This document shows, in pieces, positions 1 to 7,311 of a stretch of DNA of 64,000 nt (the stretch's first letter is position 1; the number at the start of each line of letters is the position of its first letter). The translations under genes were made by a program, and so were the position numbers. The stretch is from Leptotrichia sp. OH3620_COT-345. Lineage in GTDB: Bacteria; Fusobacteriota; Fusobacteriia; Fusobacteriales; Leptotrichiaceae. A model generated the notes under the pieces. It made no database searches and was not told the DNA's origin. It saw only the letters and a list, made by a program, of their open reading frames with translations. The stretch lies in NCBI RefSeq assembly GCF_003932895.1, contig NZ_RQYW01000001.1, positions 186,001 through 250,000 on the forward strand, written 5' to 3'.

Positions 1-27
1 TTCCACAGGTGATTTTATTTTATCCAT
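1..27 (-). CDS. Start of a gene that runs off the left edge
   Basis: An ATG on the minus strand at 27-25 opens a frame reading MDKIKSPVE before the window ends. A GAGGG ribosome binding site lies at 33-37, about five bases upstream. The frame starts 29 bases after the rapZ stop and is probably in the same operon. Nine residues are too few to name the product. Confidence 0.4.
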
Positions 28-56
28 TTTTACCCTCTTGCAAATTTAGGAAAAAT

Positions 57-938
57 TTATTCAATTTCAAGTTTTTCTCCAATTTCTCTATGAAATTTCG
101 TAATTTTATAATCAAATTTTTCCGACAAATCCTCATAAAGTTTATTTACAAATGTTGCCGAACGATGCTGTCCTCCTGAACAGCCTATTCCTATTCTCAA
201 ATGTGATTTTCCGTCTTTTTCATATTTAGGAATTAAATAATAAAGCATATCACACAGCATTTTATAAAATTCTTTGCTCTCTTCCAACCCCATTACATAT
301 TGGTTTACATCTTTATGGTTTCCTGTTTTTTTCTTTAAACTTTCTATGTAGTATGGATTAGGCAAGAATCTCAAATCAAACATCAAATGCATGTCTAATG
401 GTATACCGTACTTATATCCGAAAGATGTCAAATTAATGCTTAATTTCGTCATTTTCCCTAAAAATTCTTTTTTTAGGATTTCCTGAAATTCTTTCACTGT
501 CGTTTTAGTCGTGTCTATAACTATATCCGCCTTCAGCATAAAATTTTTAATGATCTTTCTTTCCTCTTCTATATTTTCCAGTAAAGTATCATGCAGATTC
601 AGAGGGTGTTTTCTTCTTGAAAGCTCATATCTGCTTAAAAGAACATCAGTTCTTGCATCAAGATAAATCACGGTATAATTTATCTTTAAATCATCCAAAA
701 GTTTCATCTGCTTGGAAAACTGATTTATAAATTCCTGATTTCTAATATCAATTGCTACTGCAACTTTATCTCTTTTTTCACTGCTAATAAATATTTCGTT
801 CAGATACTGAAATAAGCTTATAGGAAAATTATCAATACAAAAATAACCCCTATCTTCGAAAAAATCCATTGCTTCAGATTTACCTGCACCGCTCATTCCT
901 GTTATAATGACAAGCTCCTTTTTTTCTCTTTCTTCCAT
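57..938 (-). CDS. rapZ: RapZ/YvcJ-family nucleotide-binding protein
   Basis: This 293-residue protein matches the RapZ (YvcJ) family in length and layout. An N-terminal P-loop, GMSGAGKS, occupies residues 14-21. The C-terminal domain carries GIGCSGGQHRSATFV near residue 255, the most conserved stretch of the family. In E. coli RapZ is the adaptor that presents the small RNA GlmZ to RNase E and senses glucosamine-6-phosphate. In Gram-positives YvcJ is a nucleotide-binding protein of less clear role, and which role applies here is not visible. The start is supported by AAAGGGG about seven bases upstream. A further frame begins 29 bases downstream, suggesting an operon. It is divergent from the gene at 1162. 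Confidence 0.93.
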   Translation of the reverse strand: MEEREKKELVIITGMSGAGKSEAMDFFEDRGYFCIDNFPISLFQYLNEIFISSEKRDKVAVAIDIRNQEFINQFSKQMKLLDDLKINYTVIYLDARTDVLLSRYELSRRKHPLNLHDTLLENIEEERKIIKNFMLKADIVIDTTKTTVKEFQEILKKEFLGKMTKLSINLTSFGYKYGIPLDMHLMFDLRFLPNPYYIESLKKKTGNHKDVNQYVMGLEESKEFYKMLCDMLYYLIPKYEKDGKSHLRIGIGCSGGQHRSATFVNKLYEDLSEKFDYKITKFHREIGEKLEIE

Positions 939-1161
939 AAACTACCCCTTTCAGTATTCAATAAATAAATTATAATAAATTTTTATTTTTAATGATATTT
1001 TTTCTTTAACTTTTTTATTATAACATAATTTTTCCATTTCTTACAAAAAAATATTACAAAAATATTCTTTAAGTAAACCGCTATTTTTATATATTTTCTA
1101 AGAACATTAAAAGTTTTTAATGTTAATATTAGCTATAATATTAAATTACAAGAGGTGAATT

Positions 1162-1674
1162 ATGAAAAATTTTTTTAAATTGATATTTTTTTTGATTATT
1201 TTTACAATAATAGGAAGCGGAGTATACATTTATTCGCAAAATCAAGTAAAAATACCCGATACAATGGTTCAAACCGCAGTAAATTCAAAATTTCCTTTGG
1301 AAAAATCTTATCCCTTAGGAAAAATAAAACTTTATAATCCTAAAACATATTTTGAAAATGATAAATTAATAATAGAAACAGAATATCTGAATGATGCTCT
1401 TAATGATAAAATTAGCGGAACTATGACATTTGAAACTGATTTGAAATACGATCTTATAGATGCAAAACTTTATCTTAATAATTTTAAACTTATAAAGCTA
1501 ACAAAAGAAAGAAAAAATATTGACATCGGTACAAAACCTATTATAAGAACTGCTTTAAACTTTTCTTTCAGTCAGTTGGAAAAAAAAGAACTTATAAATT
1601 TAAAACAAATTGAAAAATTTCAAATGATAAAGGATATTAAAATAGAAAATAATAAAGTAGTTGTGATAAAATAA
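1162..1674 (+). CDS. DUF1439-like envelope protein with N-terminal anchor
   Basis: A 170-residue protein with a lysine start, a hydrophobic segment at about residues 5-25 and no lipobox cysteine, so it is probably membrane-anchored or secreted. The rest alternates short amphipathic strands and includes KIPDTMVQTAVNSKFPLEKS and a late NFSFSQLEKKELINL helix. This resembles the DUF1439 (YceB-like) lipid-binding fold, though that match is from memory of the family pattern only. GAGGTG seven bases before the ATG supports the start. A TATAAT at 1134-1139 is the likely -10 element. It stands alone and is followed by its own terminator. Confidence 0.6.
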   Translation: MKNFFKLIFFLIIFTIIGSGVYIYSQNQVKIPDTMVQTAVNSKFPLEKSYPLGKIKLYNPKTYFENDKLIIETEYLNDALNDKISGTMTFETDLKYDLIDAKLYLNNFKLIKLTKERKNIDIGTKPIIRTALNFSFSQLEKKELINLKQIEKFQMIKDIKIENNKVVVIK

Positions 1675-1688
1675 AAAAATTTTCTTTG

Positions 1689-1716
1689 TGAGGGTCTATC
1701 ATTGCCCTCATATTTT
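1689..1716 (+). terminator. Rho-independent terminator
   Basis: The arms tgaggg (1689-1694) and ccctca (1705-1710) form a stem with a ten-base loop, followed by TATTTTT. It lies 15 bases after the stop of the gene at 1162-1674. Confidence 0.65.
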
Positions 1717-1762
1717 TACTATAGAATGCAAAGTTTTTATTATTTCAAAAATATGTATCATA

Positions 1763-1816
1763 CTTAAATATATCCAAGCTTTTTTAAAAAAAATTTGGAT
1801 ATATTTAAGATTTTTT
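1763..1816. terminator. Long hairpin between convergent genes
   Basis: Two perfect 15-base arms (1763-1777 and 1795-1809) flank a 17-base A/T loop and are followed by ATTTTTT on the plus strand. The hairpin separates the gene ending at 1674 from rarA ending at 1845. The T-tract favours plus-strand termination; use by rarA is possible but the U-tract on that side is poor. Confidence 0.55.
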
Positions 1817-1844
1817 GAAAAAGTTTAAAAATAGGCTCTATACT

Positions 1845-3071
1845 CTATTTTTCTCTCCACAGTTTCTCCATTCTTTCATTTGCAGCATTTTCAAATTTAT
1901 TATCTCCATGCTCATAAAACTTATTTTTTTTTATCATATAATCTTGCTTTACAAAATTTCCTTCATAGTTGTGAGGATATTTATAATCTTTAGCTCCTAA
2001 TTTTGTGAGATATTTTGGAATTTCTTGAATTTCCTGATTTTCAATGTGATTCATAGCATTGTCTATTGCCATATAAGCTGAATTGCTTTTAGGAGACAAT
2101 GCAAGATAAATCGCCACTTCTGATAATATTATTCTCGCTTCGGGCATACCTATCTCTTTTGTTGCCTGCATTCCTGCCACTGCTATAGGTAATGCTTGCG
2201 GATTTGCAAGTCCTATATCCTCAGATGAAAGGATTACAAGACGTCTTGCCAGATACATAGGATCCTCCCCACCTGAAAGCATTTTTGCAATCCAGTAAAC
2301 GGCAGAATCGGGATCACTTCCTCTTATACTTTTTATCATTGCTGAAATTGTATCATATTTATCTTCAGTCTTATGATAAGATTTCTTCGTATTTAATATT
2401 TCCTTAACTTCTTCTATGGTAAATTTCACTCCTACATTTGATAAAAGTTCCAGTATATTTATACCCTGTCTTGCATCACCTTCAGTTATTCCTGCAATGT
2501 ATTTAAGAATTTCCTGAGAAAAATTAAAATTTTCCTTTTCATTTATATTTTTCAAAATAAAAAGCATATCCTCTTTACTTAATTTTTTAAATTCAAACGC
2601 AAGACATCTTGATAATAAAGCATTATTTAAACTGTAATAAGGATTTTCAGTAGTAGCTCCTATTAATATGATATTTCCATTTTCTAAATCTTGAAGTAAC
2701 GAATCCTGCTGAAGTTTATTAAATCTGTGGATTTCATCAAAGAATAGAAGTGTCTGCCTTCCTTCAATGTTAAATATCCTTTTAGCTCTCACTGATAATT
2801 CCTTAATATCCGAAACCGAAGACTTTATTGCATTAAGATATTCATAATTATAGTTCATTTTATTTGCTACAATTTCGGCAAGTGTAGTTTTTCCCGTTCC
2901 AGATGCTCCCCAGAATATCGAATTCATAAAAGTTCCTTTTTCAATTATTTTCTTTAAAATCCCTTCTTCTCCCACCAATCTCTTCTGTCCGTAAAAATCT
3001 TCCAATTTTTTTGGTCTGTACCTAAATGCAAGAGGTTTCTTATCTTCATGCAAATTTTCAAATAAATTCAT
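1845..3071 (-). CDS. rarA: RarA/MgsA-family AAA+ ATPase
   Basis: This is a replication-associated recombination protein A (RarA, also MgsA or WRNIP1 family), a clamp-loader-like AAA+ ATPase that acts at stalled replication forks. From the chosen start the protein has 408 residues. Walker A GASGTGKTT is at about 55-63, a Walker B of the type LLFFDEIHRF follows, then a sensor GATTENPYYSLNNALLSRC. The C-terminal half has the tetramerisation region with SEDIGLANPQA and KYPHNYEGNFVKQDY. The start at 3071 has GGGAGG eight bases upstream. A second in-frame ATG at 3110 also has a good site (GGAAGG), which would add 13 residues. A TTGCAA-16-TATAAT promoter lies upstream. Confidence 0.93.
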   Translation of the reverse strand: MNLFENLHEDKKPLAFRYRPKKLEDFYGQKRLVGEEGILKKIIEKGTFMNSIFWGASGTGKTTLAEIVANKMNYNYEYLNAIKSSVSDIKELSVRAKRIFNIEGRQTLLFFDEIHRFNKLQQDSLLQDLENGNIILIGATTENPYYSLNNALLSRCLAFEFKKLSKEDMLFILKNINEKENFNFSQEILKYIAGITEGDARQGINILELLSNVGVKFTIEEVKEILNTKKSYHKTEDKYDTISAMIKSIRGSDPDSAVYWIAKMLSGGEDPMYLARRLVILSSEDIGLANPQALPIAVAGMQATKEIGMPEARIILSEVAIYLALSPKSNSAYMAIDNAMNHIENQEIQEIPKYLTKLGAKDYKYPHNYEGNFVKQDYMIKKNKFYEHGDNKFENAANERMEKLWREK

Positions 3072-3141
3072 TTTATAATTTCCTCCCGTATTTATTTTTT
3101 CTTGAGTCATATAAACACCTTCCTTTCATTAATACAACTCT

Positions 3142-3169
3142 ATTATAACGGAAGGTATTTTTGTTGCAA
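3142..3169 (-). promoter_or_regulatory. Sigma70-type promoter of rarA
   Basis: On the minus strand TTGCAA (3169-3164), a 16-base spacer and TATAAT (3147-3142) form a near-consensus promoter. Transcription would start near 3135, just upstream of both candidate rarA start codons. Confidence 0.6.
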
Positions 3170-3180
3170 ACTTACATCTC

Positions 3181-3240
3181 CGCACCCGCATAGCGGGTGG
3201 TTTTATGTTTCACACGCTTTGCGTACTCAACTGATTTAAG
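3181..3240. repeat. GC-rich hairpin element, possible IS200/IS605-type end or REP
   Basis: The perfect stem cacccgc (3183-3189) / gcgggtg (3193-3199) with a three-base loop is followed by a small acgc-ttt-gcgt hairpin (about 3213-3224). Both are conspicuously GC-rich against the AT-rich surroundings. Such paired hairpins resemble the ends of IS200/IS605 transposons or REP sequences. No transposase remnant is visible beside it. Confidence 0.4.
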
Positions 3241-3251
3241 TCAACAAATAT

Positions 3252-3279
3252 TAAAATGCTCTCAAAAGAGAGCAATTTA
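3252..3279 (-). terminator. Rho-independent terminator
   Basis: The stem tgctctc (3257-3263) / gagagca (3268-3274) with an AAAA loop extends imperfectly through flanking A/T bases. On the minus strand TTTTAATATTTG follows the stem. It lies just after the stop of the membrane-protein gene at 3292. Confidence 0.7.
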
Positions 3280-3291
3280 AATATTTATAAT

Positions 3292-3975
3292 TTATTCAAT
3301 TCTTTTTAAATTATCATTGTCATTTCGATTTTTATAATTTTCATTTTCTATTCTTATATATTTTACATTCAGATAAACAATAATCATTATTGTATTTGAA
3401 AATATAACAGATATTCCTATTAAAATACATATAATAATTAATTTAATTTCAGGTAGAACAGGAAGAAAATCCAAAATAACGGAACAGACATAAGAAATAA
3501 CAATTAAAATTATTATCGGAAAATACATTCTGTTTCTGTTTCCCGAAGTTATTCTCAAATTATAGTTATATAGCTCATTTAAAGTCTTTTTTTCAATGAC
3601 ATATGAAATTATAAAATAAGGAGACATAAAAAAAACAATCAAAAATCCAATTCCTGTCATGGGTATACTGAATATTGCAACTAATATAATAAGTTTTATT
3701 AAATTGTTATCTATTTCCTGAACGGGATCAATCAAAAATGCAATTTTTCTCATTAACAAAAGAGAAAAAATACTTCCGATTGCACTTGTTAGTAAACCTA
3801 ACGGTAGATTAGGCATCAGCATGTTAAAAGCTGCACTAACAAAATAAAGCATAGTGACTCCTATTACCGTTACCGTTTCTTTCTTCAATATCTTTTTAAA
3901 TACTTCAAAAGCTTGACTGAAATATTCACTTGTCTCTAAATAACCCTCTGATAACTCTTTCTTCAATTCTTCCAT
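3292..3975 (-). CDS. Multi-pass membrane protein of unknown function
   Basis: I do not recognise this 227-residue protein. A charged amphipathic N-terminus of about 35 residues precedes roughly five to six hydrophobic segments, and the tail is short, charged and rich in Asn, Lys and Arg. The overall plan resembles uncharacterised membrane proteins with a GPDP-like membrane domain, but no diagnostic motif is seen. The start at 3975 is chosen because GGAG stands eight bases upstream; a longer frame from 4002 has no better site. The gene is monocistronic, with its own promoter (4013-4041) and terminator (3252-3279). Confidence 0.75.
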   Translation of the reverse strand: MEELKKELSEGYLETSEYFSQAFEVFKKILKKETVTVIGVTMLYFVSAAFNMLMPNLPLGLLTSAIGSIFSLLLMRKIAFLIDPVQEIDNNLIKLIILVAIFSIPMTGIGFLIVFFMSPYFIISYVIEKKTLNELYNYNLRITSGNRNRMYFPIIILIVISYVCSVILDFLPVLPEIKLIIICILIGISVIFSNTIMIIVYLNVKYIRIENENYKNRNDNDNLKRIE

Positions 3976-4012
3976 ATGTTTTTCTCCTTTCAAAACTTTC
4001 ATTATTATATTA

Positions 4013-4041
4013 ATAATACTCTATTAATATATAAAATGCAA
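4013..4041 (-). promoter_or_regulatory. Sigma70-type promoter
   Basis: Minus-strand TTGCAT (4041-4036), a 17-base spacer and TATTAT (4018-4013) precede the membrane-protein gene by about 40 bases. Confidence 0.55.
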
Positions 4042-4105
4042 GTCGATTTTGATAAAAATAATTTCCATATGAAAAATTGTTTAAAAGTTTATATCTTTTA
4101 ATAAA

Positions 4106-5086
4106 CTAATATTCTTTAATTATATATTCAAATGCTCCCAATGCAGCTTTTGCTCCTTCTCCTACAGCCACAACAATCTGTTTCTGTTTGACTTCGGTAA
4201 CGTCTCCTGCTGCAAAAATCCCTTTTTTATTTGTCATATTGTATTCATTAATAAGAATTTCTCCGATTTTATTTGTTTCTACTAAATCTTTAACTAATCC
4301 ACTTTTTGGAGCAAGCCCTATTTCTATAAATACACCATCTATTTTTAAGTTATGTTCTTCATTTGTTTTTCTATCAAGATATTTCAAATTTTCTGCAAAT
4401 TGTGTTCCTGTAACTTCAGTAGTAGCCGCATTTGTAATAATTTTTACATTTTCTCTTTCTGCAAGCTTATCCTGTAACACTTTATCCGCTTTCAATTCAG
4501 GCATGTATTCTATCAAAGTAATATTTTTAGCTATTCCTGCCAAATCAAGGGCAGCTTCCACTCCTGAATTTCCTCCGCCTATAACCGCTACATCAAGATT
4601 TTTGTAAAAAGGACCGTCACATGTAGAACAATAGTGTACTCCTTTCCCTGTATACTCAGCTTCTCCGGGAATATTCAGATTTTTCCATTCTGCACCTGTT
4701 GCTATTATTACAGTTTTTGTCTTATAGTTTTTCCCGTCATCGGTTATTACTACTTTATCTTTTCCATCTTCTTTTATTTCTTTTACAAGATGTCCTTCTT
4801 TAAAAGCTATTTCATATTCCTTCATATGTTTTTCAAGAGATTCGGCAAATTTTGCCCCTGTAGTTTTTGGAGTTCCTATTATATTTTCAATTTCATTTGT
4901 ATCTAATACCTGTCCTCCTATTTTAAGTCCTATTATACCTACAGTAAGTCCCTTTCTCACTGCATATATTGCTGCTGAAACTGCTGCCGGACCTGTCCCC
5001 ACTACAATAACATCATATAATTCATTTTCATCTATTTTTCTTAATTTTCCTTCATCCAATGTCCCTAAATTTAAACTGAAATCCAT
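4106..5086 (-). CDS. trxB: Thioredoxin-reductase-like flavoprotein, AhpF C-terminal type
   Basis: A 326-residue FAD/NAD(P)H pyridine-nucleotide disulfide oxidoreductase. The FAD-binding GTGPAA is at 30-35, the redox pair CSTC at 153-156, a nucleotide-binding VIGGGNSGVEAALDLAG just after it, and a C-terminal GIFAAGDVTE FAD motif. The text around the CxxC (CDGPFYKN, then LADKVLQDKL-like sequence and TTEV) follows the C-terminal half of the peroxiredoxin reductase AhpF more closely than ordinary TrxB. The N-terminal thioredoxin-fold domains of AhpF are absent. It may reduce thioredoxin or a separate glutaredoxin-like AhpF-N partner. AGGAGG five bases upstream fixes the start at 5086. The promoter carries peroxide-regulator-like palindromes. 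Confidence 0.88.
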   Translation of the reverse strand: MDFSLNLGTLDEGKLRKIDENELYDVIVVGTGPAAVSAAIYAVRKGLTVGIIGLKIGGQVLDTNEIENIIGTPKTTGAKFAESLEKHMKEYEIAFKEGHLVKEIKEDGKDKVVITDDGKNYKTKTVIIATGAEWKNLNIPGEAEYTGKGVHYCSTCDGPFYKNLDVAVIGGGNSGVEAALDLAGIAKNITLIEYMPELKADKVLQDKLAERENVKIITNAATTEVTGTQFAENLKYLDRKTNEEHNLKIDGVFIEIGLAPKSGLVKDLVETNKIGEILINEYNMTNKKGIFAAGDVTEVKQKQIVVAVGEGAKAALGAFEYIIKEY

Positions 5087-5125
5087 TTTTCCTCCTAATA
5101 ATATTTTATAATAATCCATTTAATC

Positions 5126-5177
5126 TTGTAATCATTACAATATGATTTATTGTATTACAAAATGCTTTCTTTGTCAA
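5126..5177 (-). promoter_or_regulatory. trxB-like gene promoter with PerR/Fur-like box
   Basis: Minus-strand TTGACA (5177-5172), a 17-base spacer and TACAAT (5154-5149) form an excellent promoter. The perfect 7-1-7 palindrome TTGTAATGATTACAA (5126-5140) lies at the expected transcription start and differs at two positions from the PerR box TTATAATNATTATAA. A second palindrome, TTGTA-A-TACAA (5150-5160), overlaps the -10 element. Repression by a PerR/Fur-family regulator is inferred. Confidence 0.6.
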
Positions 5178-5280
5178 TAATAATATTTTGTTCTATTATA
5201 ACTTATTATAGTTTTTTCCATAATTTTTTAAAAAATTGATAAAATTTTGAAAATTAATCAAACAAAATTATTTTTACAAA

Positions 5281-5317
5281 AAAATATCGATAATAAAAAT
5301 TTTATTACCGATATTTT
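5281..5317 (-). terminator. Rho-independent terminator of the opp operon
   Basis: An 18- to 19-base stem with one G-T pair (5281-5299 against 5300-5317) is followed on the minus strand by a run of seven T. It lies eight bases after the oppA2 stop and ends the oligopeptide transporter operon. Confidence 0.8.
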
Positions 5318-5324
5318 TAATTTT

Positions 5325-7112
5325 TTATTTACTTGCTTTTATAGGCTCTTTTGCCGTTAATTCCACAAGGTGCATTCTCCAAACACCTTTATCGTATGTA
5401 GTATTATAGTTTTTTACTCTCTTGTTCACAGGAAATAACTCGTATCTGTAAGTTAAAGGTATTTCAACGGCCTGCTCAAGAAAATACTCTTGCCACTTTT
5501 TGTATGCTTCAGCTTTATATCCCGGAACTTTTAAAGCTTTTTCTCCTGCTGTTTCCGCCATAAGTCTGTCATTTTCTTCGGATACGAAACGTGTATAGTT
5601 AAACTTGGCAGAACGCCCTTTTGTTCCGTAAGGATTTAGGTTTGTCCCTACTCCCCATGCTGCAAAGAATACATCTATTTCTTTATCATCTGCTTCAACT
5701 TTATCATAAAAACTGTTAAATTCTATCAATCTTCCTGTAGTCAGTACGCCTTTTATTCCTACTTCTTTCCATTTCTGTATATAAAATTGTACTAACGGTT
5801 CAGCTATATCTCCTCCTGCCATTGAAGCAATTCTTACTTCAAAAGGTTTTCCATTTTTATCTTCTCTGAAGCCGTCACCATTCACATCTTTATATCCTGC
5901 TTCATCTAACAGTTTTTTAGCTTTTTCGAGATCATAAGGATATCCTGCAATTCCTTCAGGATAATATTTTTTAAATACAGGAGGAACAGCGGATGTGGCT
6001 CTTTCTCTTAATCCATGATAAAATGCCTTTGCCATTTCATCTATATCAAGTGCATAAGCAAGTGCCTGTCTTAATTTCACATCTCCCATTTTTGCACTAG
6101 GATCTGTTACATTTTCCTTTTTTTCTTTATTATAATATCCTAATTTAAATCCCATATATGAATAATAAAGCTCCTGTCTTCCTAAGATTGTTATATTGTC
6201 CAAATCTTTGAAAGTATTGTATAAATCTCCCGGGATCTGTAATGCCAAGTCATACTCTCCCGCTCTTAATGCAGCACTTATTGTCTTTGAATTTACTACC
6301 TGTATAGTTACTCTTTCCGTCTTAGCTTTTCCTTTATAATAATAAGGATTTGCTTTTAATTCAATACTTTCTCCCTGTACTACTTTAACAGGAATATATG
6401 GCCCTAATGTTACTATGTTATTTCTTATTTTTTCCGAAGAAATCATATCCTTTACGGGAACATCTTTCAAATGATGTTTAGGAAGAGCGTACCCCACTAA
6501 ACCGTTTCCTATTGTATAAATTCCCTGTCCCATTTCGGTAAAGCTCATTTCTATTGTTTTATCATCTATTTTCTTTATTCCGGAAATTGTTTCGGATTTT
6601 CCGTTATGATAGTCTTCTATTCCTACTATTTTTTTTCTTTCATCATTATATCTAACACCCGTGTAGTCTTTGTGTCCTATTATCTCATAAGCATAAATCA
6701 AATCATCTGCAACTAACGGTTGACCGTCACTCCATTTTATACCGTCTTTTATTTTTATTACTGCTTTTTTATTATCCGCATCTACAGTTAAAGTAACTGC
6801 TCCTGTATCCGTTACTTCAAAATTATTGTCAGTATCAAATATATCCGAACCCACAAAATAATCCAAAATTTCTCCGTCATAAGCGTCTTGATAAAATGCC
6901 TCATTCAATACTCCTTTAATTGGAGAATCTGTTACCAATGCTACTTTTAATGTAGCACCTTCTACCGCTTTTGCATCATTTACAGTTTCTCTCGGAAATT
7001 TGGAGGCATCCACCCCTTCAACTCCCTTGCTTTTTCTTTCTCCCGGTCCACATGCTGTCAGTAACATCATGATAGATAAAATAAAACCTAAAACTATACT
7101 CTTTTTTTTCAT
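5325..7112 (-). CDS. oppA: Oligopeptide ABC transporter substrate-binding lipoprotein, second copy
   Basis: A 595-residue family 5 solute-binding protein. The signal peptide ends in the lipobox LTAC with Cys21, so the protein is lipid-anchored on the periplasmic side. Family-typical stretches include IKWSDGQPLVADDLIYAYEI near 130, RQALAYALDIDEMAKAFYHG near 350 and KKLLDEAGYKDVNGDGF near 400. It closely resembles the preceding gene in length and sequence throughout, so the two arose by duplication. Differences cluster in pocket-region loops, which suggests different peptide preference. It is last in the opp operon but also has its own near-consensus promoter at 7206-7233. Confidence 0.93.
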   Translation of the reverse strand: MKKKSIVLGFILSIMMLLTACGPGERKSKGVEGVDASKFPRETVNDAKAVEGATLKVALVTDSPIKGVLNEAFYQDAYDGEILDYFVGSDIFDTDNNFEVTDTGAVTLTVDADNKKAVIKIKDGIKWSDGQPLVADDLIYAYEIIGHKDYTGVRYNDERKKIVGIEDYHNGKSETISGIKKIDDKTIEMSFTEMGQGIYTIGNGLVGYALPKHHLKDVPVKDMISSEKIRNNIVTLGPYIPVKVVQGESIELKANPYYYKGKAKTERVTIQVVNSKTISAALRAGEYDLALQIPGDLYNTFKDLDNITILGRQELYYSYMGFKLGYYNKEKKENVTDPSAKMGDVKLRQALAYALDIDEMAKAFYHGLRERATSAVPPVFKKYYPEGIAGYPYDLEKAKKLLDEAGYKDVNGDGFREDKNGKPFEVRIASMAGGDIAEPLVQFYIQKWKEVGIKGVLTTGRLIEFNSFYDKVEADDKEIDVFFAAWGVGTNLNPYGTKGRSAKFNYTRFVSEENDRLMAETAGEKALKVPGYKAEAYKKWQEYFLEQAVEIPLTYRYELFPVNKRVKNYNTTYDKGVWRMHLVELTAKEPIKASK

Positions 7113-7205
7113 GCCTTCTTTCCTCCTAAAATTTTATTTTTTAAATAATTAATAAAATTAGATCCATTCTTAAAATTTATTTTTTTAATCTTTTATATAT
7201 CTTAT

Positions 7206-7233
7206 ATTATATACTATATATAAATAAAGTCAA
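7206..7233 (-). promoter_or_regulatory. Internal promoter before the second oppA
   Basis: Minus-strand TTGACT (7233-7228), a 16-base spacer and TATAAT (7211-7206) lie about 95 bases upstream of the second oppA start. This allows extra expression of the distal binding protein. Confidence 0.6.
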
Positions 7234-7240
7234 TATTTTT

Positions 7241-7277
7241 TATGCCGGCAACTATATATTTTATTTTTGCCGGCATA
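7241..7277. promoter_or_regulatory. GC-rich intercistronic hairpin between the oppA copies
   Basis: The perfect ten-base arms tatgccggca (7241-7250) and tgccggcata (7268-7277) enclose a 17-base A/T loop. No T-tract follows on the minus strand, so it is better read as an mRNA-stabilising or partial attenuating hairpin after the first oppA than as a full terminator. Confidence 0.5.
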
Positions 7278-7311
7278 AATTATTTATATTATTCTTTTTT
7301 ATTTTTTATTT

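Noticed and set aside
4188-4906. Plus-strand open frames opposite the trxB-like gene
   Set aside because: They are antisense to strong coding sequence, lack ribosome sites and have no recognisable domains.
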